64,000 nt of DNA, taken from the NCBI GenBank assembly GCA_001592805.2, contig CP051141.1, positions 1,612,001 through 1,676,000 on the forward strand, in the 5' to 3' direction. How positions within the stretch are numbered: position 1 is the first letter of the stretch; every line of letters starts with the position of its first letter. The position numbers were made by a program, and so were the translations under genes. Positions 22,352 through 37,166 of this stretch are shown one piece after another. Source of the stretch: Peltaster fructicola. Its lineage: Eukaryota > Ascomycota > Dothideomycetes. The notes beneath the pieces are model-generated. The model was not told the DNA's origin, made no database searches, and was given only the letters and a program-made list of their open reading frames with translations.

Positions 22352-22882
22352 ATGGCTACTCAGCTCGACCTCTTGAGCGCAAAAGCTCTTACATATCATT
22401 GCATGCGTAGTGGCCCCGACAGTCCAGACTACGCTCTCCCATTTATGCCTGCATTGCACGCACGCGTAGTGAAGGACATTGGCGAACTCTTGTCGTTCAG
22501 CATGAGCAAGGGCAAGCAAGGCTGTATCCCGCCGGAATGGGAGCTCACAGGAGGTATCAAGGTTGTCGTCGAGGATATGTGTCAGCGTTGGGAGGCGCAG
22601 GCTCATCTCCCATGTGTTGCGTACACAGCCGTATGGTCACCTAAGGACTCCGATATGTGGGAGCATCCTGAGGGTGCAGCACTGTGGATACATGCCGACC
22701 AGAACACAAAGGAGCTCCATGACGACAAGCTCACCCTACCACTGGCAGAGCTCATGGAAAAACACCGGCTGAGTTACCACCCATATCACTGGCACCCCGA
22801 CAAGTGGTGGAACAAAAAGAAGGCGACAGGAATGGAGGAAGCAGTGAATAAGGCAGAGTACAGCCGTGCTGCAAGATTGTAA
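22352..22882 (+). CDS. Hypothetical 176-residue protein
   Basis: A single-exon frame from the first ATG (22352); the frame is open slightly upstream only through a GTG. The protein is soluble-looking, rich in Trp and His toward the C-terminus (YHPYHWHPDKWWNKKK), with a mixed-charge middle and no signal peptide, membrane segment or known motif. Amino-acid order and codon choice look coding, but I recognise no family, and no neighbour suggests a function. It may be a lineage-specific gene. Confidence 0.6.
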   Translation: MATQLDLLSAKALTYHCMRSGPDSPDYALPFMPALHARVVKDIGELLSFSMSKGKQGCIPPEWELTGGIKVVVEDMCQRWEAQAHLPCVAYTAVWSPKDSDMWEHPEGAALWIHADQNTKELHDDKLTLPLAELMEKHRLSYHPYHWHPDKWWNKKKATGMEEAVNKAEYSRAARL

Positions 22883-26025
<3,143 letters not shown>

Positions 26026-27032
26026 AGTCAGGTGGCCAACGGTCGTTGTTTGATACTGGTATGTACACCGAGCCTGCCTCGTCGTGAGTCATAGCATGTG
26101 AAACTGTATATCAAGTCGTGATAATCGTGCTATTGGTCCAAGCAACGCATATACAAGTATACCTCTGGTGTAATAAGCGCCAGCTACTGCCGAGATGGTG
26201 TGCAGTCAGCCTCGCCAACCACAGCTGCAGTCATCCTACGATCGTGTAGCTGCAGCATGGTCTAAGCACCCAGAATAGTCTTCAGCCGCAGATGAGACGA
26301 TGGTCGGCCGCATACTGCAGGCCAGGTCAGGCTCGCGAATTTACCTTTTGCGGACGAGAATAGCAGAAGCAAGATGGATCACTGTGCAGAGTGGCACAGC
26401 TAGCTCGAGCGGTTATCGGTTGTAAGTAGACATCGCACAGCAGTCGATGATCTCGGACATCGAACTCTGCTTGTCCGTGGCGAGCAGATGATCTGGGAAC
26501 ATCCCAGGACGAGCCAGATCGGAGGGTATACACGAGAACCAGCGAGAGGATACGAAGAGACGGGTACGAAGGTACGTATGCAGCGCTTGATGACGCGTGA
26601 CGGCTGCGTGCCTGTGCGTGCATGAACCATCAACAACGTGCTCTGCCTTTCACAGCTCCACTGCTACGGTCGGACGCATGTCACATACAGGTTCGCGGAA
26701 GATTGATGCTATGAACGGTAAGAATGGGTATTTGATTTGTGAGTCTCTACTTGAAGATCCATACAAAAGTAAGACATAGCCACGTGAAGCGTAATCCTCC
26801 TCTTTCCAAGCCATAAAGAACTCCTGAGCAGTAAAAAAACGACCGAAGTGTTGCTCGCAGAAGGGGTATAGAGCGATTAAAAGACAATTGAACAAAAAGG
26901 CTTTTTCGTGTTCGTCGACCAGAACCAGTATGCAACCAGCGCCAGGAGAAATGCCCACATTCCTAGTCTTTGAAATGAATGATACTCGTACATTCTTTGC
27001 GCCCATAAACAGTAGAAAGGTAAATGGAAGAA
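26026..27032. other. Intergenic region between convergent genes
   Basis: About 1 kb. The part from 26740 to 27030 is more A/T-rich than its surroundings and carries a 128-codon minus-strand frame (26650-27036) that overlaps the end of the next gene. I see no domain in it and treat it as 3' UTR or unknown sequence. Confidence 0.5.
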
Positions 27033-28205
27033 TCAAGCACTCGGTCTGGCCAGAATCGGGTCGACGTTGGCGGTGTACCGCAATGCCCAGAGTCGGATGC
27101 CAGTCATGAGTCTTTCGGTGCGCTCGAGTTCGCGATCACGTCCGAAGATCGACTCGACGAACTCGCAGCCTGAGGTCTTGCCCATGGTGACGCGTTTCGA
27201 ATCGCCACACTCTCGCTTGGCAGCTTTCCACATGTAGTTTTCGCAGATTTTGAGAAGCTTGTTGAAGCGCTGCCAGAGGCGTTCACCAGAGTCGATGAAG
27301 TCCTCGATCATGTCGAGGTTCTTCTGTTGTCGCACAGATCCAAGTGCGTCCTCGGCACTCTTCATCTTACCAGCAAGCTGGATGAGAAGTAGCCAGAGCT
27401 CGCCAGCGAGATCTGACATGGGAGTAGCAGGGCCGTGGGAGAAGACTGTCCAGTCATAGATCCATTTTCCGAGGGAGTTCGCGTCAAAGACGCTTCCTAG
27501 GAGAAGGATGGGCTCTTCTGAAGGGTCCCAATTCTTGTAGGAGTAGCCAGCAGGAATCTCGTGCTTGCGGGCGTCCTCTTCAGTAGCCTTGCGAGTTGGC
27601 TTGGTCGCAGTGCTTGGTCGGGGACGATTAGATGTGTATGTTGGCTTGCTGGAATACGAAGCACGTCGTTGACGTGGATTCGACTCAGCTTGAGTGTAGA
27701 CAGGAACCTGAGCGCGATCAGTTGGACGCTCGAAGTGATATCCTTGATATGGTGGCGGATGTTGTGGGAATCTTTCGTAACGAGGCAGATACTCATATTC
27801 GCGATCATGCTCATCGTAGTGATAAGCGTGTCTTGAACGGTGTTCTGTACGGTGGCCATCACCAGAAGCGCGAGGCACTTCGGTGGTTGTGTATCGAGCA
27901 CTACGGCGCTCATGATGATGGTCACTTACATAGTCTTTCCTGCGTTGCGACGATTGTTGTGTCGAAGAATAGTAGCCTGGTGAGGAGTATTCTGCGGTAT
28001 AGTATGTCGACTTCTTCGGTGTTGTGTACGAGTAGCCATAATCCTGTGTCGCTCGTCGCGCATGCTCCTTTGGTGCCGGTGGTGATGTGAATGCGTATTG
28101 TCGTGGTGAATAGTATTGATATCGTGCTGATCCTGGGGTGTGAGGTGTTTGGAAGTCGGGAGGGTAGTATGATGGTGGTGGCACTGGATATTGTGTCTGG
28201 AACAT
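27033..28205 (-). CDS. Conserved fungal protein with a Tyr/Pro-rich N-terminus and C-terminal helical domain
   Basis: A single-exon, 390-residue frame starting at ATG 28205. Residues 1-210 are low-complexity, rich in Tyr, Pro, Ser, Arg and His (YPVPPPSYYPPDF; HHHERRSARYTT). Residues 225-390 form a conserved, mostly helical domain containing YKNWDPSEEPILLLGSVFDA, KWIYDWTVFSHGPATPMSD and ELWLLLIQLAGKMK. In databases similar fungal proteins often carry the misleading name 'vegetative cell wall protein gp1'. That name reflects the low-complexity part only, and this is from memory. There is no signal peptide, so a cell-wall location is unlikely. Function unknown. Confidence 0.82.
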   Translation of the reverse strand: MFQTQYPVPPPSYYPPDFQTPHTPGSARYQYYSPRQYAFTSPPAPKEHARRATQDYGYSYTTPKKSTYYTAEYSSPGYYSSTQQSSQRRKDYVSDHHHERRSARYTTTEVPRASGDGHRTEHRSRHAYHYDEHDREYEYLPRYERFPQHPPPYQGYHFERPTDRAQVPVYTQAESNPRQRRASYSSKPTYTSNRPRPSTATKPTRKATEEDARKHEIPAGYSYKNWDPSEEPILLLGSVFDANSLGKWIYDWTVFSHGPATPMSDLAGELWLLLIQLAGKMKSAEDALGSVRQQKNLDMIEDFIDSGERLWQRFNKLLKICENYMWKAAKRECGDSKRVTMGKTSGCEFVESIFGRDRELERTERLMTGIRLWALRYTANVDPILARPSA

Positions 28206-30700
28206 CTTTGTTGATGTCAGGACGTCCAGACGCGCCCTCTATATGTGTATATCGTGTATCGTTCGCCGTTCATTCAGGTGAGATGTTTCCCTATTCGACA
28301 GGGTGGAGGAGAGAAGGAAACTGCGCAACTCTGTGACTGTCGAGAGAACATTGGCGTGTGTGTATGTAGTTGAGTGATTTGCGATGCACTTGCAAACCAA
28401 AAAGATGAGACCAGGAAGATGCTGGACTCGTCGCGGCGATTGTGGTGGCAATTGGCTCGGTATCGTCCTGGTATAGGAATAGCTGGTGATAATCGTTCTC
28501 TCTGGAAGAGAAAAGAATAGAATGGCTGGTAGGAAAGCGCCGTGTACGAGCAAGCCGAAGGTATTATGCAGAGACGACTGCTCAGCACACGCTGGGCTTC
28601 TGGCGCTACAAGATACTTTGGCACTAGGAGCTAGCCAGTCTTACGGAAGCCCGGCGATGGCGTTGACAAGGTTTCTGACGTTTGTCCGATAGAACGTGCA
28701 CTGTTCCAGGGTGTGTTCCTCCTCCAAGCAAATGAGAGATCGATACGGCCTTTGCACGTCCCATATGGCTATGACCCATCCAGAGGAGTCAGCTCGTAAA
28801 AGTTTTGTTTGTGATGAGCTGTGCCAAAGAATGCTGCTGGCAGAAAGGAGGCCAGAAAGGGGTGGCGTCGCTGTTGATCAGTGCCCAACCGACTGCGTGT
28901 CATGCACAGTAGAAGTGCTCCACTTTCTTGAGGTAAAAGAAGAACAAGCTGCGCGCAGTGTATCTGTTCTTTATGTGTATGCTTGCTGCAGTGTGTCGTG
29001 GGAGGTGGGCTGCTGCATGAACGCAATAACCTTCCGTGTGCTCTTATGACACAGCATGTCTGAGAACCAAACACTTACCACCTGCGCCATCTTTTACACA
29101 AACGGTCGGACTGCCTTGAATCCCGCCGTAACGCCAGCCGGGCTACCAGAGCGCAGTGCCATGAAATGATTCTGGTTGGATCCATAGGATTTCAAGGACA
29201 TGCCAACACCAGCCGCTGGATGTATTCCTTTGCCTGAGCAGTCGCACCAGACGCCTGAACAGTCGAATGCCGCATAAAGCAGGCGCTGCAGCTATTTGCC
29301 CAAAGTGGCCGTGTGCCTGCAGCTCGATCCTCCTGTAAATGCAAGCATGGTTTTCCTGGTGCGACGAGCGGCAGTTTGTGCACCGCGCCTCGTCCGCCTG
29401 CAAGGATCTGCCAACGACGCCTCCTGATCTATCAATCAAAATCCTTTGTCGAAATTAAGAGGCGTAGCTGGACAGCCCTGCGTGCGACGTTGTACTTCAT
29501 TTCCAACGTCTCGCACTGTCGAAATTCCTTACGCTGTATGGTGTGCCACCTTGATGCACTCAGCTCTGTTATCCTTTGACGGCTGTGTGGTGTCGAGCTG
29601 TCTGGTAGCTGGGTCTCCACTCCCACGCCGAGTTGTGCTTCGCTTCTCCGGCGCGACCATAGGCTCATCGTCCCTCGTCTCTGCGCTCCTTTATTCTTCG
29701 AGCGTTGTCGGGATGGTGCTCCGCGAAAAGTGTATGCGAGAGTTGATTTTTGATTGGGTAAGCTGTCTTCCAGACCGCCCTTTCCATCTGGCTACAGCTT
29801 AGATCGAAGTCTGTGCTGTATCGCTGCCCAATCCGCACACCTCCTTCGAAACAATATCAAACGGTTGAGAGCGAAAGTAGGATTTGCAAAGATGAGCGGT
29901 GACATCCTTGTGGACAGTGAGCCATCACATGCTGAGAGAGGCGTCCAAGATATCAGCAGAACCGTCAAGGCGATCTGTCGCGGCACTGACTCCTTTCAGT
30001 GTGCAGCTCCCCGGGGCATAGAATGACTGCTCATCATTTGCCGGACCCAAGATCTCATGCAGGTGACGAGTCCATGCAAGGTGGTCATATCGACGGACGC
30101 CCGCCGTCAAACGTTGTGTCACCTGTATGCCATGCTCTGCGCTAGGTCAAGGTCCTCATCTTCGGGTATGCTCGTCAACCTTCTGCAGAGCCCCCGGAAG
30201 ATGCAGGGAAGCACGCTTGTCATTGCGAGAGTGCATGTCAGCCACTGACGATGGCGGTGCAGTCTAATATTTAAGACAGCATAGGGCTTGGATCTGGCAT
30301 GCACTAGCCATGAACGACAGCTCTGCTTCGAAGGGATGCCTCGAATCTTGCTGGCCTGTTCTCCCAGAGTCATGAATCAGCAAGACATGAGTGGTGCCGT
30401 CAGCTCAGAACAACGATCCAGGTAGCGATGGTCGATTACTCAAGTCGACGGTACTGTCAGCAATGACTGTGGATAGCAGACGACAAGTCAACTGCATGAC
30501 AGCAATGGCTGGCAGAGAATATGTCATGCTCAGCAACGTTCGCCATGGACGGACAGCAGCATGATTCATAGTGCTGTGTTCACTGTTGCAGATCAGCTCA
30601 AGCGAATAGCTATTGAACTCTTGGTCAGCGCTCACGGTAGGTCCACAAACTCCCTCGATTGTTGTGACCTTCGTCATCGAACCTTCATCAATCGTCGATC
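28206..30700. other. Gene-poor stretch of 2.5 kb
   Basis: This is the widest stretch of the window without a supportable gene, between two divergently oriented genes. Many 60-120-codon frames occur on both strands but start at GTG/TTG/CTG, overlap one another and show no coding composition. TATA-like T/A runs (TATATGTGTATAT) near 28240-28255 lie just upstream of the minus-strand gene at 28205. It probably contains long leaders or noncoding transcripts. Confidence 0.55.
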
Positions 30701-31354
30701 ATGTCGCTGGAGGGCAACCCAAATCAAAGACAGAAAGTCTCTCACCAGAATGAGAATCAATCATCGACCATGCCGTCGGAAGAAAACCCAAGCCGAGGAC
30801 AGAAGATCGCTCGTGTTCTCCGGTCACTCATCACTAAAGAGTCTGCCGAGAAGCGTATGGAGCGCTGCGCAGCTCGCCTGGCAGAGTACGAATTTGTTGA
30901 GGTCGAGGAGTCATACCCAGCCAGCTATAATGTAATGGGAGCAGCTGGACCAGCCCTCATGATCACATACAACAGACGCGTGCGCAGGCGACGAGAGCCA
31001 ACTACTACAGAGACGATTAGCAGTGCATCCGTAAGCAACAATCAGCCTCGTCATATCGCAATCCAGGCAGCAAGCGATCAAGATGTACGCAGCGAGGACG
31101 TGGCAGATCGCAACATCGCCAGAGATCGTGACTTTCCTCCACGAGTGTCTTCCTCAGCATTCATCGAGAAACCTCAGCTTGTAGCACCACATCAGACAAC
31201 GTCTCAGCCAAAGTCTGTGCCACTGATCCCTGGCGACAAGTTTTCGGCTGATGCTGCAGATTGGAACATCGTGCGGTATCGCTCACCTGTAACTGAGACT
31301 GTGGCTAATGTACCGAAGCCTCTAGCGGTCAACAGGAGCGTTAGGTTTGAGTGA
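30701..31354 (+). CDS. Hypothetical 217-residue basic protein
   Basis: A single-exon frame from ATG 30701. The first 30 residues are Asn/Gln-rich. Residues 35-70 form a charged, probably helical segment (ARVLRSLITKESAEKRMERC). Residues 70-105 contain SYPASYNVMGAAGPALMITY followed by RRVRRRREP. The rest is a disordered Ser/Asp/Arg-rich tail. There is no signal peptide or membrane segment, and I recognise no family. Support rests on length, an ATG start and coding-like composition. Confidence 0.55.
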   Translation: MSLEGNPNQRQKVSHQNENQSSTMPSEENPSRGQKIARVLRSLITKESAEKRMERCAARLAEYEFVEVEESYPASYNVMGAAGPALMITYNRRVRRRREPTTTETISSASVSNNQPRHIAIQAASDQDVRSEDVADRNIARDRDFPPRVSSSAFIEKPQLVAPHQTTSQPKSVPLIPGDKFSADAADWNIVRYRSPVTETVANVPKPLAVNRSVRFE

Positions 31355-31968
31355 GGTCTGGTAGCATGGTTATGATAGCAAGTATCACAGATGCGTATCG
31401 ACTATAGGTGGCGATATTGCCGAGATCACCTTGACGTCCAGGAATTGTGATGGAGTATTGATTGGCGATGTTGGTGGTGGTTACGAATCCGGAGAGCTTC
31501 TTCGTCGATACAATTGAGTAGACGATGTGAGATGTATCGTGGCGTGCAGCTGCCATAAGTATATGCTATTAAGAAGTCTCGCGATGTGTCTCACATTCTT
31601 GTCGATTGAGCTCGTGAGCGTGTCATTCTGCTGTCAACATAGCCAACTTCAGATTTCTGTTGACTTGCAGTGTTCGGTTTGCGCACCTGAATGATCGATG
31701 GAGGACTGCTGTAGCTAGCAGAAGGACATCCTTAGACGATGTGGGTGTCGCCAGGACAGGATGGGACCATTCGTGAGAATGACAGAAGATCAAGTCACCA
31801 TGAAAGCATGATGTTCGAGTTTACCACTAGTGTTATCGCTAGATGGCTCTGATTGGTTGCACGCCAACGGCTTCTGCAGCGTTCCTGACATGTCCGGTCA
31901 TGATTGTGTCTGACCACACATTCAACTATACCAGGCGGCATGTGAGGGAGGCCGCCGCAGTGTTGCAT
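31355..31968. other. Intergenic region / leader of the LCB phosphatase gene
   Basis: 614 bases. A 71-codon minus-strand frame (31341-31556) overlaps the end of the upstream gene and has no recognisable feature. The phosphatase frame is open back to ATG 31843, so 31843-31968 may be coding. Confidence 0.5.
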
Positions 31969-33683
31969 ATGACTTCGATCAAGGAGGATGTCAGCCCACC
32001 AGCAGTACATCTTTCGTCACCCTCTCCCAAGGTCCCGGATGCTGGATTGAAAGGACTAGACCACTACAAGCAACGACTGCCGCCATGGCGACACACAATC
32101 AGAGCAGCACTGATCCCAATCGTCCGATATGAGACGCCGTACTTGGCAGAGTTCCAAGCAGCATGTCGTTCGTCATTCTTGGACTCTTACTTCGCCATGA
32201 CAGCCAATCTTGGCACGCACACCTTCTTCATGGCTGCGCTACCTATCTGCTATTGGTGTGGCTTCCCGTCGATAGGCATGGCTCTGGTGCAAATGCTTGC
32301 GCTCGGTGTGTACTTCAGTGGCTACATGAAGGACATGCTCTGCCTACCAAGACCGCTCTCACCACCCTTACAGAGGATCACAATGTCGGGTTCTGCAGCG
32401 CTTGAATATGGATTTCCTTCGACACACACGACGAATGCTGTATCCGTTGCTATCTTCTGCTTATGGCAGCTCGAACAATCGAAGTCCGATCTCACGTCCA
32501 CAGCATACCACGCCTGGCAAGCCCTTTTCTGGACCTATGGTATATCCATCAGCATAGGACGAATCTACTGCGGAATGCATGGGCTTTTCGATGTCGTGGT
32601 CGGTGCGGTGCTTGGTGCACTTATCGCATGGGTGCGTATTGCGTTCGGCGACGCATTCGATCAGTGGATCCTCGACGGAGACTTCACCAGACCGTTGGTG
32701 GTTGGCATCATACTTCTGCTCGCCGTACGATTTCATGCGGAACCTGCAGACGACTGTCCTTGTTTCGATGACAGTGTGGCCTTCGCCGGCGTTGTGCTTG
32801 GCATCGAAGCTGGCGCGTGGAGCTACGGACAATCGGCGAGCACTGCGAGCACGAGAACGCTCAGCCAATTGTATCCATACAAGAACGACGACATCGTCAG
32901 ATCGGTAGCACGAGTAGTGGGAGGAATCACGAGTGTGTTCGTATGGCGCGCTGCCATGAAGCCCATACTACTCGCATCCTTACCGCCGATCTTCAGATTC
33001 GTGGATCACTGGGGTTTGCGTCTACCACGACGATACTTTTTGCAAGCAAGGTTAGTCTCAAGTGGCGAACAAGAAGAAATCAATCACTAACGTCCACAAG
33101 ACATTATGGCAAAGTTCCACCTCTACCTAAGGACGACAACGTGCTCCCACCGGCGTCCAAGATCCCAGGTATGCTCACGACACTACCGAATCGCAAGCGT
33201 ACCATATCCGTCGGTCCACAGTCAGAAGCAGACGTACGAGAGTTTATCGCCAACCGAGAGCAGCGACGACGGAACAGTCGATCAGACAGAAGCCCAAGCA
33301 GCAGCCGGAAGCCAGATATCAGCCGATTGAGCGTCGCAACCACTTCTTCAAGCGCTTTGTTGCCATCACCAAGTGATGAGGTAATTCTAGAGGACGGTGT
33401 CACACCAACTGCATCATGGCAGCAAGTCAAACAAGCAGACAACACCAGCAGCGAGCTGTCACCGCAAACAGCGAACGGCATGCTATCGCCCTTCACAATG
33501 GAACTGGAGCCACCGGACAGCAAAGAGGAAGAGCAGCAGAACCAGAGAATGTTCGATGCATTAGAGCGACCTCGTGTACGGTACGATGTTGAAGTGATAT
33601 GCAAGCTCATTGTCTACTCTGGCATAGCATGGCTGGTCGTCGCTGGAAATCCAGTAATCTTCAACATAGTCGGTATAGCGTAG
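31969..33683 (+). CDS. LCB3: Long-chain-base-1-phosphate phosphatase (PAP2 family, Lcb3/Ysr2-like)
   Basis: Exons 31969-33050 and 33101-33683 (50-nt intron, CTAAC branch) give 554 residues; an in-frame ATG at 31843 would add 42. The three lipid-phosphatase motifs are present: KDMLCLPRP (KX6RP), PSTHTTNA (PSxH) and GRIYCGMHGLFDVVVG (the RX5HX3D part of the third). Several hydrophobic segments surround them, as expected for an ER membrane enzyme that dephosphorylates sphingoid-base phosphates. Exon 2 encodes a hydrophilic, presumably cytosolic region followed by a final hydrophobic segment (LIVYSGIAWLVVAG). Start choice is uncertain; the family assignment is firm. Confidence 0.92.
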
Positions 33684-34543
33684 CAGAGCATGGGTCGTAC
33701 CATTAGGACGTTTACCAGGTGCTCCCGATGAGGCGTTCACAAGCTATCACATGCCAGCAACCTTCTTGCACGTGAAAACAGAGCATCCGTCGCAGCACGC
33801 GCACAGGTAGGGAATATATCCGTGCCAGGCTGTAGGGTGTAGTCCTGGCCTAGCTCGTCTCCATCATACGAGAACGAACTGAAAACTCTTTACGACATAC
33901 CGGCATGATGTTTCCCAACGTGCTCCTAGCGAGCATGATTGGTGTGCGTCTGTCTATCGGCAGTCTTACCATTCACGACTCTCTGGTAACCATACAACAT
34001 CCGATCTGACTCTTCCGTCTATCTATAACGAGCAACAAAGAGGTCCTCAAGTACACACTGCTCACACCTCGAAACGCATGACTCGTGTCCAGCGATCATT
34101 CACTCTACCCCACCACAACATCGTTTGTCGACTACCCGCCATATCCACCTCCCAACCGGCGCATTTTTGACTCTGTCAAAGATCGTTCGATATCGGCGGG
34201 CTCAAGCCTCCTGGTCACTGTGCACACCATTGTTGCTGCACATGCTTACAAGGAAAAACCTACACATTGCTCAGAGTCGTGCAACACTTTCGCAGCAGGG
34301 CTTACGGCCGCTACAACAGATCAAATATCAGGGACTCGGGTGAGCATCGTCACTGACGCAAACACAAACGCCAACGTATCATCTGTGATCAAGCTGGTGT
34401 AATTCTTCGGCTACCGGGTATCACAATCCTCCACGCATTGCCGACTGCACATCAGCGGCGACATACAAGGTACTAGCTACCGAGCTACGACCTACCACCC
34501 GTCAGAACGCCCCACGTTACACCCAGGCAAAATCAAGAGCACA
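33684..34543. other. Intergenic region / leader of the HAL-type kinase gene
   Basis: 860 bases. The 34085-34402 frame begins at GTG and has no domain. No gene is supported; the final 100-400 bases are likely the kinase 5' UTR. Confidence 0.55.
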
Positions 34544-36813
34544 ATGGTCGACGCAGAAGTTGAGAAGAAGGGAGTGCGCTTCGCCGGGGAGGAAGAGCCT
34601 GTGACAGCACCAGATGGAGAGCTTCGTCTTGTGCAGACGCTCACGAATCACCAAGCGAGAAGCAGAGCAGACTTCAATGAAGAGACGGAACAAGAACTAC
34701 AGCGTCTGAAGACGCAGTTGAAGAACAACATTCAGTCACAGCGAATGCAACATCACAACTTCGAGCCTGTCTCTCTACCCGGCTCCACTGCAGTATCACG
34801 AGTAAGCTTGTCGACTGTTTCTCGTAGGACGATCAGCTAATCATATCAGGTACCATCCAATGTCGCTGCACCACCTCGTCGTATGCTTGCTGGCTCGGCA
34901 GGCGGTTCGAGAGATACCTCACCTAAACGATCACCAGTAACATCGGCGGTGCATTCTCCGCCACTGACACCCGCAGCAACTCACACCAAAGATGGCAAGA
35001 CATCGGCGCCGGTGTCGACGAGGCCTGTGCCTGATATCATGACACCTCAGCGATCAATCACACCGCCAAAAGAGAAGAGTGATGCAACGGAGACTAAGAC
35101 CACATCTGCAGCTCCAGTGCAGAGCACAATGCCAAGCAGCACACTACCACCACAACCCTACCTAGGCACAAGCCGCCCTACCACACCACGCACCAAATCC
35201 GTCGAGGATATGAACTTTGAAGAGCGTTATCGATTTGGTAATCGAGATCCCGCTCAAGGCTGGGCCAATTCAGGAATGTCTAATGTTCCCGTCCCTAGCA
35301 TTACGCCTGCTTCGAAGTCGAGCTTAAGTGCGAGCAGCACTTCAACAGCAAATAAGCGAGCCAGCTTCTTTGGTGGCATAAAGAAGACAGAGGATGAGCC
35401 GAGTCACAGCACTGAGAAACCTGAGAAGCATCATTCAAAGTCGAATCTGAAGCGCTTCTTCAACAAGTTTGGAGACCACAAGAAGGATAAGGACAAGGAT
35501 CACGCGCCTGCTGTCCAAGCACCAGCTGCTGAAACACCTAAGCCTACGCCTAAGCCATTGCCGAGCATGGTCCAGCCTTCAGCTTCTGTTCCTTTTGCTG
35601 ATGATCATGGTCTGCAGACGAAGTATGGCAAGTTCGGAAGGGTTCTCGGTCAAGGAGCTGGAGGCTCTGTGCGACTCATGAAGCGAACTGGTGATGGCGT
35701 TGTCTTCGCAGTCAAGCAGTTCAGAGATCGACACTCGTACGAGAGCGAGAGAGAATATAACAAGAAGGTCACCGCGGAGTTCTGTATAGGCTCGACGCTA
35801 CACCACGGTAACGTTATCGAAACGATCGACATCATCCACGAAAAGGGCAAATGGTACGAAGTGATGGAGTACGCACCATACGATTTGTTCGCGACTGTCA
35901 TGACGGGCAAGATGGGTCGTGAGGAGATCACCTGCGCTACGCTTCAGATCTTGAGTGGTGTCTGCTATCTGCATCAGATGGGTCTTGCACACCGAGACCT
36001 CAAGCTCGACAATGTGGTGATCAGCAGTCATGGCATCATGAAGCTCATTGACTTTGGAAGTGCGGTGGTGTTCAGATATCCTTTCGAGAACGAGATTGTG
36101 CTGGCCACAGGTGAGTGATATCGAAAGTCTAAAGAGCTTGACTAATGTATACAGGCGTCGTTGGTTCTGATCCATACTTGGCACCTGAGGTATACGACGG
36201 GCAACGCTACGACCCACGACTGGTCGACGTATGGTCGATAGCGATCATCTTCTGCTGCATGACACTTCGAAGATTCCCTTGGAAAGCACCAAGGCTGACT
36301 GACAATTCTTACCGGTTATTCGTCGCCGAACCAGATGCCGACCACGAGAAAGCAATGGCGCAGTACACAAGCAGTGCGAAGAATAAACGAGACTCCGACG
36401 CCACGATCGACCTCAATGCACAAGAAGCGGACAAACGAGCAGCCGAAGCGAAAGCCAGAGACGATACAAGAGCCAAGGAAGGGCACCACCACCATCACCA
36501 CCACTCGCACCATCACACCTCCGACACCAAGAGCGAGCCTGTCAGTCGACAAAGCACAGCTGCCAGTGACGCAGCTGTGATCAAAGGACCTCTCCGCCTG
36601 CTAAGGCTTCTCCCACGAGAAACAAGACACATCATCGGCAGAATGCTGACATTGAACCCTAAGGACCGTGCCGATATGGACGAGATCTTGGAAGACCCTT
36701 GGGTACAGAATGCTCTTGTTTGTAGACAGGAAGAGAACGGCACAGTGTTCTCCGCGCCGAATCACAAGCATACACTTCAGCCAAGCGGCGGCTCGTCAAC
36801 GGAGTCGAAGTAA
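34544..36813 (+). CDS. SAT4: Ser/Thr kinase of the fungal NPR/HAL family (Sat4/Hal4-like)
   Basis: Exons 34544-34801, 34850-36110 and 36155-36813 (introns 48 and 44 nt) give 725 residues. Residues 1-360 are disordered, Ser/Pro/Lys-rich. The kinase domain starts near 365: [13 protein letters not shown] (Gly loop), FAVKQF (Lys), HRDLKLDNV (catalytic loop), IDFGSAVVF (DFG), and [10 protein letters not shown] (activation end) split by the third exon. [14 protein letters not shown] is typical of the HAL/NPR group, which in yeast controls potassium transport and nutrient permease stability at the plasma membrane. An unusual insert between subdomains X and XI holds a His-rich run (separate entry). 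The name SAT4 is by resemblance; HAL5 is the main alternative. Confidence 0.88.
36484..36516 (+). repeat. Polyhistidine-coding CAY run
   Basis: Seven His codons, one Ser, and three more His codons (mixed CAC/CAT) sit in a charged insert of the kinase C-lobe. The mixed codons argue against a simple microsatellite. Confidence 0.85.
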
Positions 36814-37166
36814 AGAAATTGGACATGAATAGACAAGACGGCTACGAGATGGAAAGTGATATACCTACAGTGCGGGTAGATTAAGTCACCGGCTGAGCTG
36901 ACGAAAAGGGATGCATGGCGTTGTGTAAGGCAGTTGCATTATTTGGGTGAGATGGTAATTGAGCTCACCGTTGTATCGAACTTCGCTCTGTCAAGGACTA
37001 TCTTGTGGACTCACTCGTGCCTGATGCTGTACATCCTGACGACCGTTCAACTAGAGTGAATTCGTTACTATGCCAAGCCTTGATCCTCCAAGGATTGACT
37101 CTCGCAAGTCATGTTGTGTTGTACAAGCTCGTGGAAGCTGCAATGCCGTGTGCCAGAGAAAGCTCA
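36814..37166. other. Intergenic region between convergent genes
   Basis: 353 bases between the stops of the kinase and the F-box-like gene. It presumably consists of two 3' UTRs. Nothing else is seen. Confidence 0.6.

Noticed and set aside
31341-31556. 71-codon minus-strand frame between two genes
   Set aside because: It overlaps the end of the upstream coding region and shows no signal peptide, domain or supporting context.
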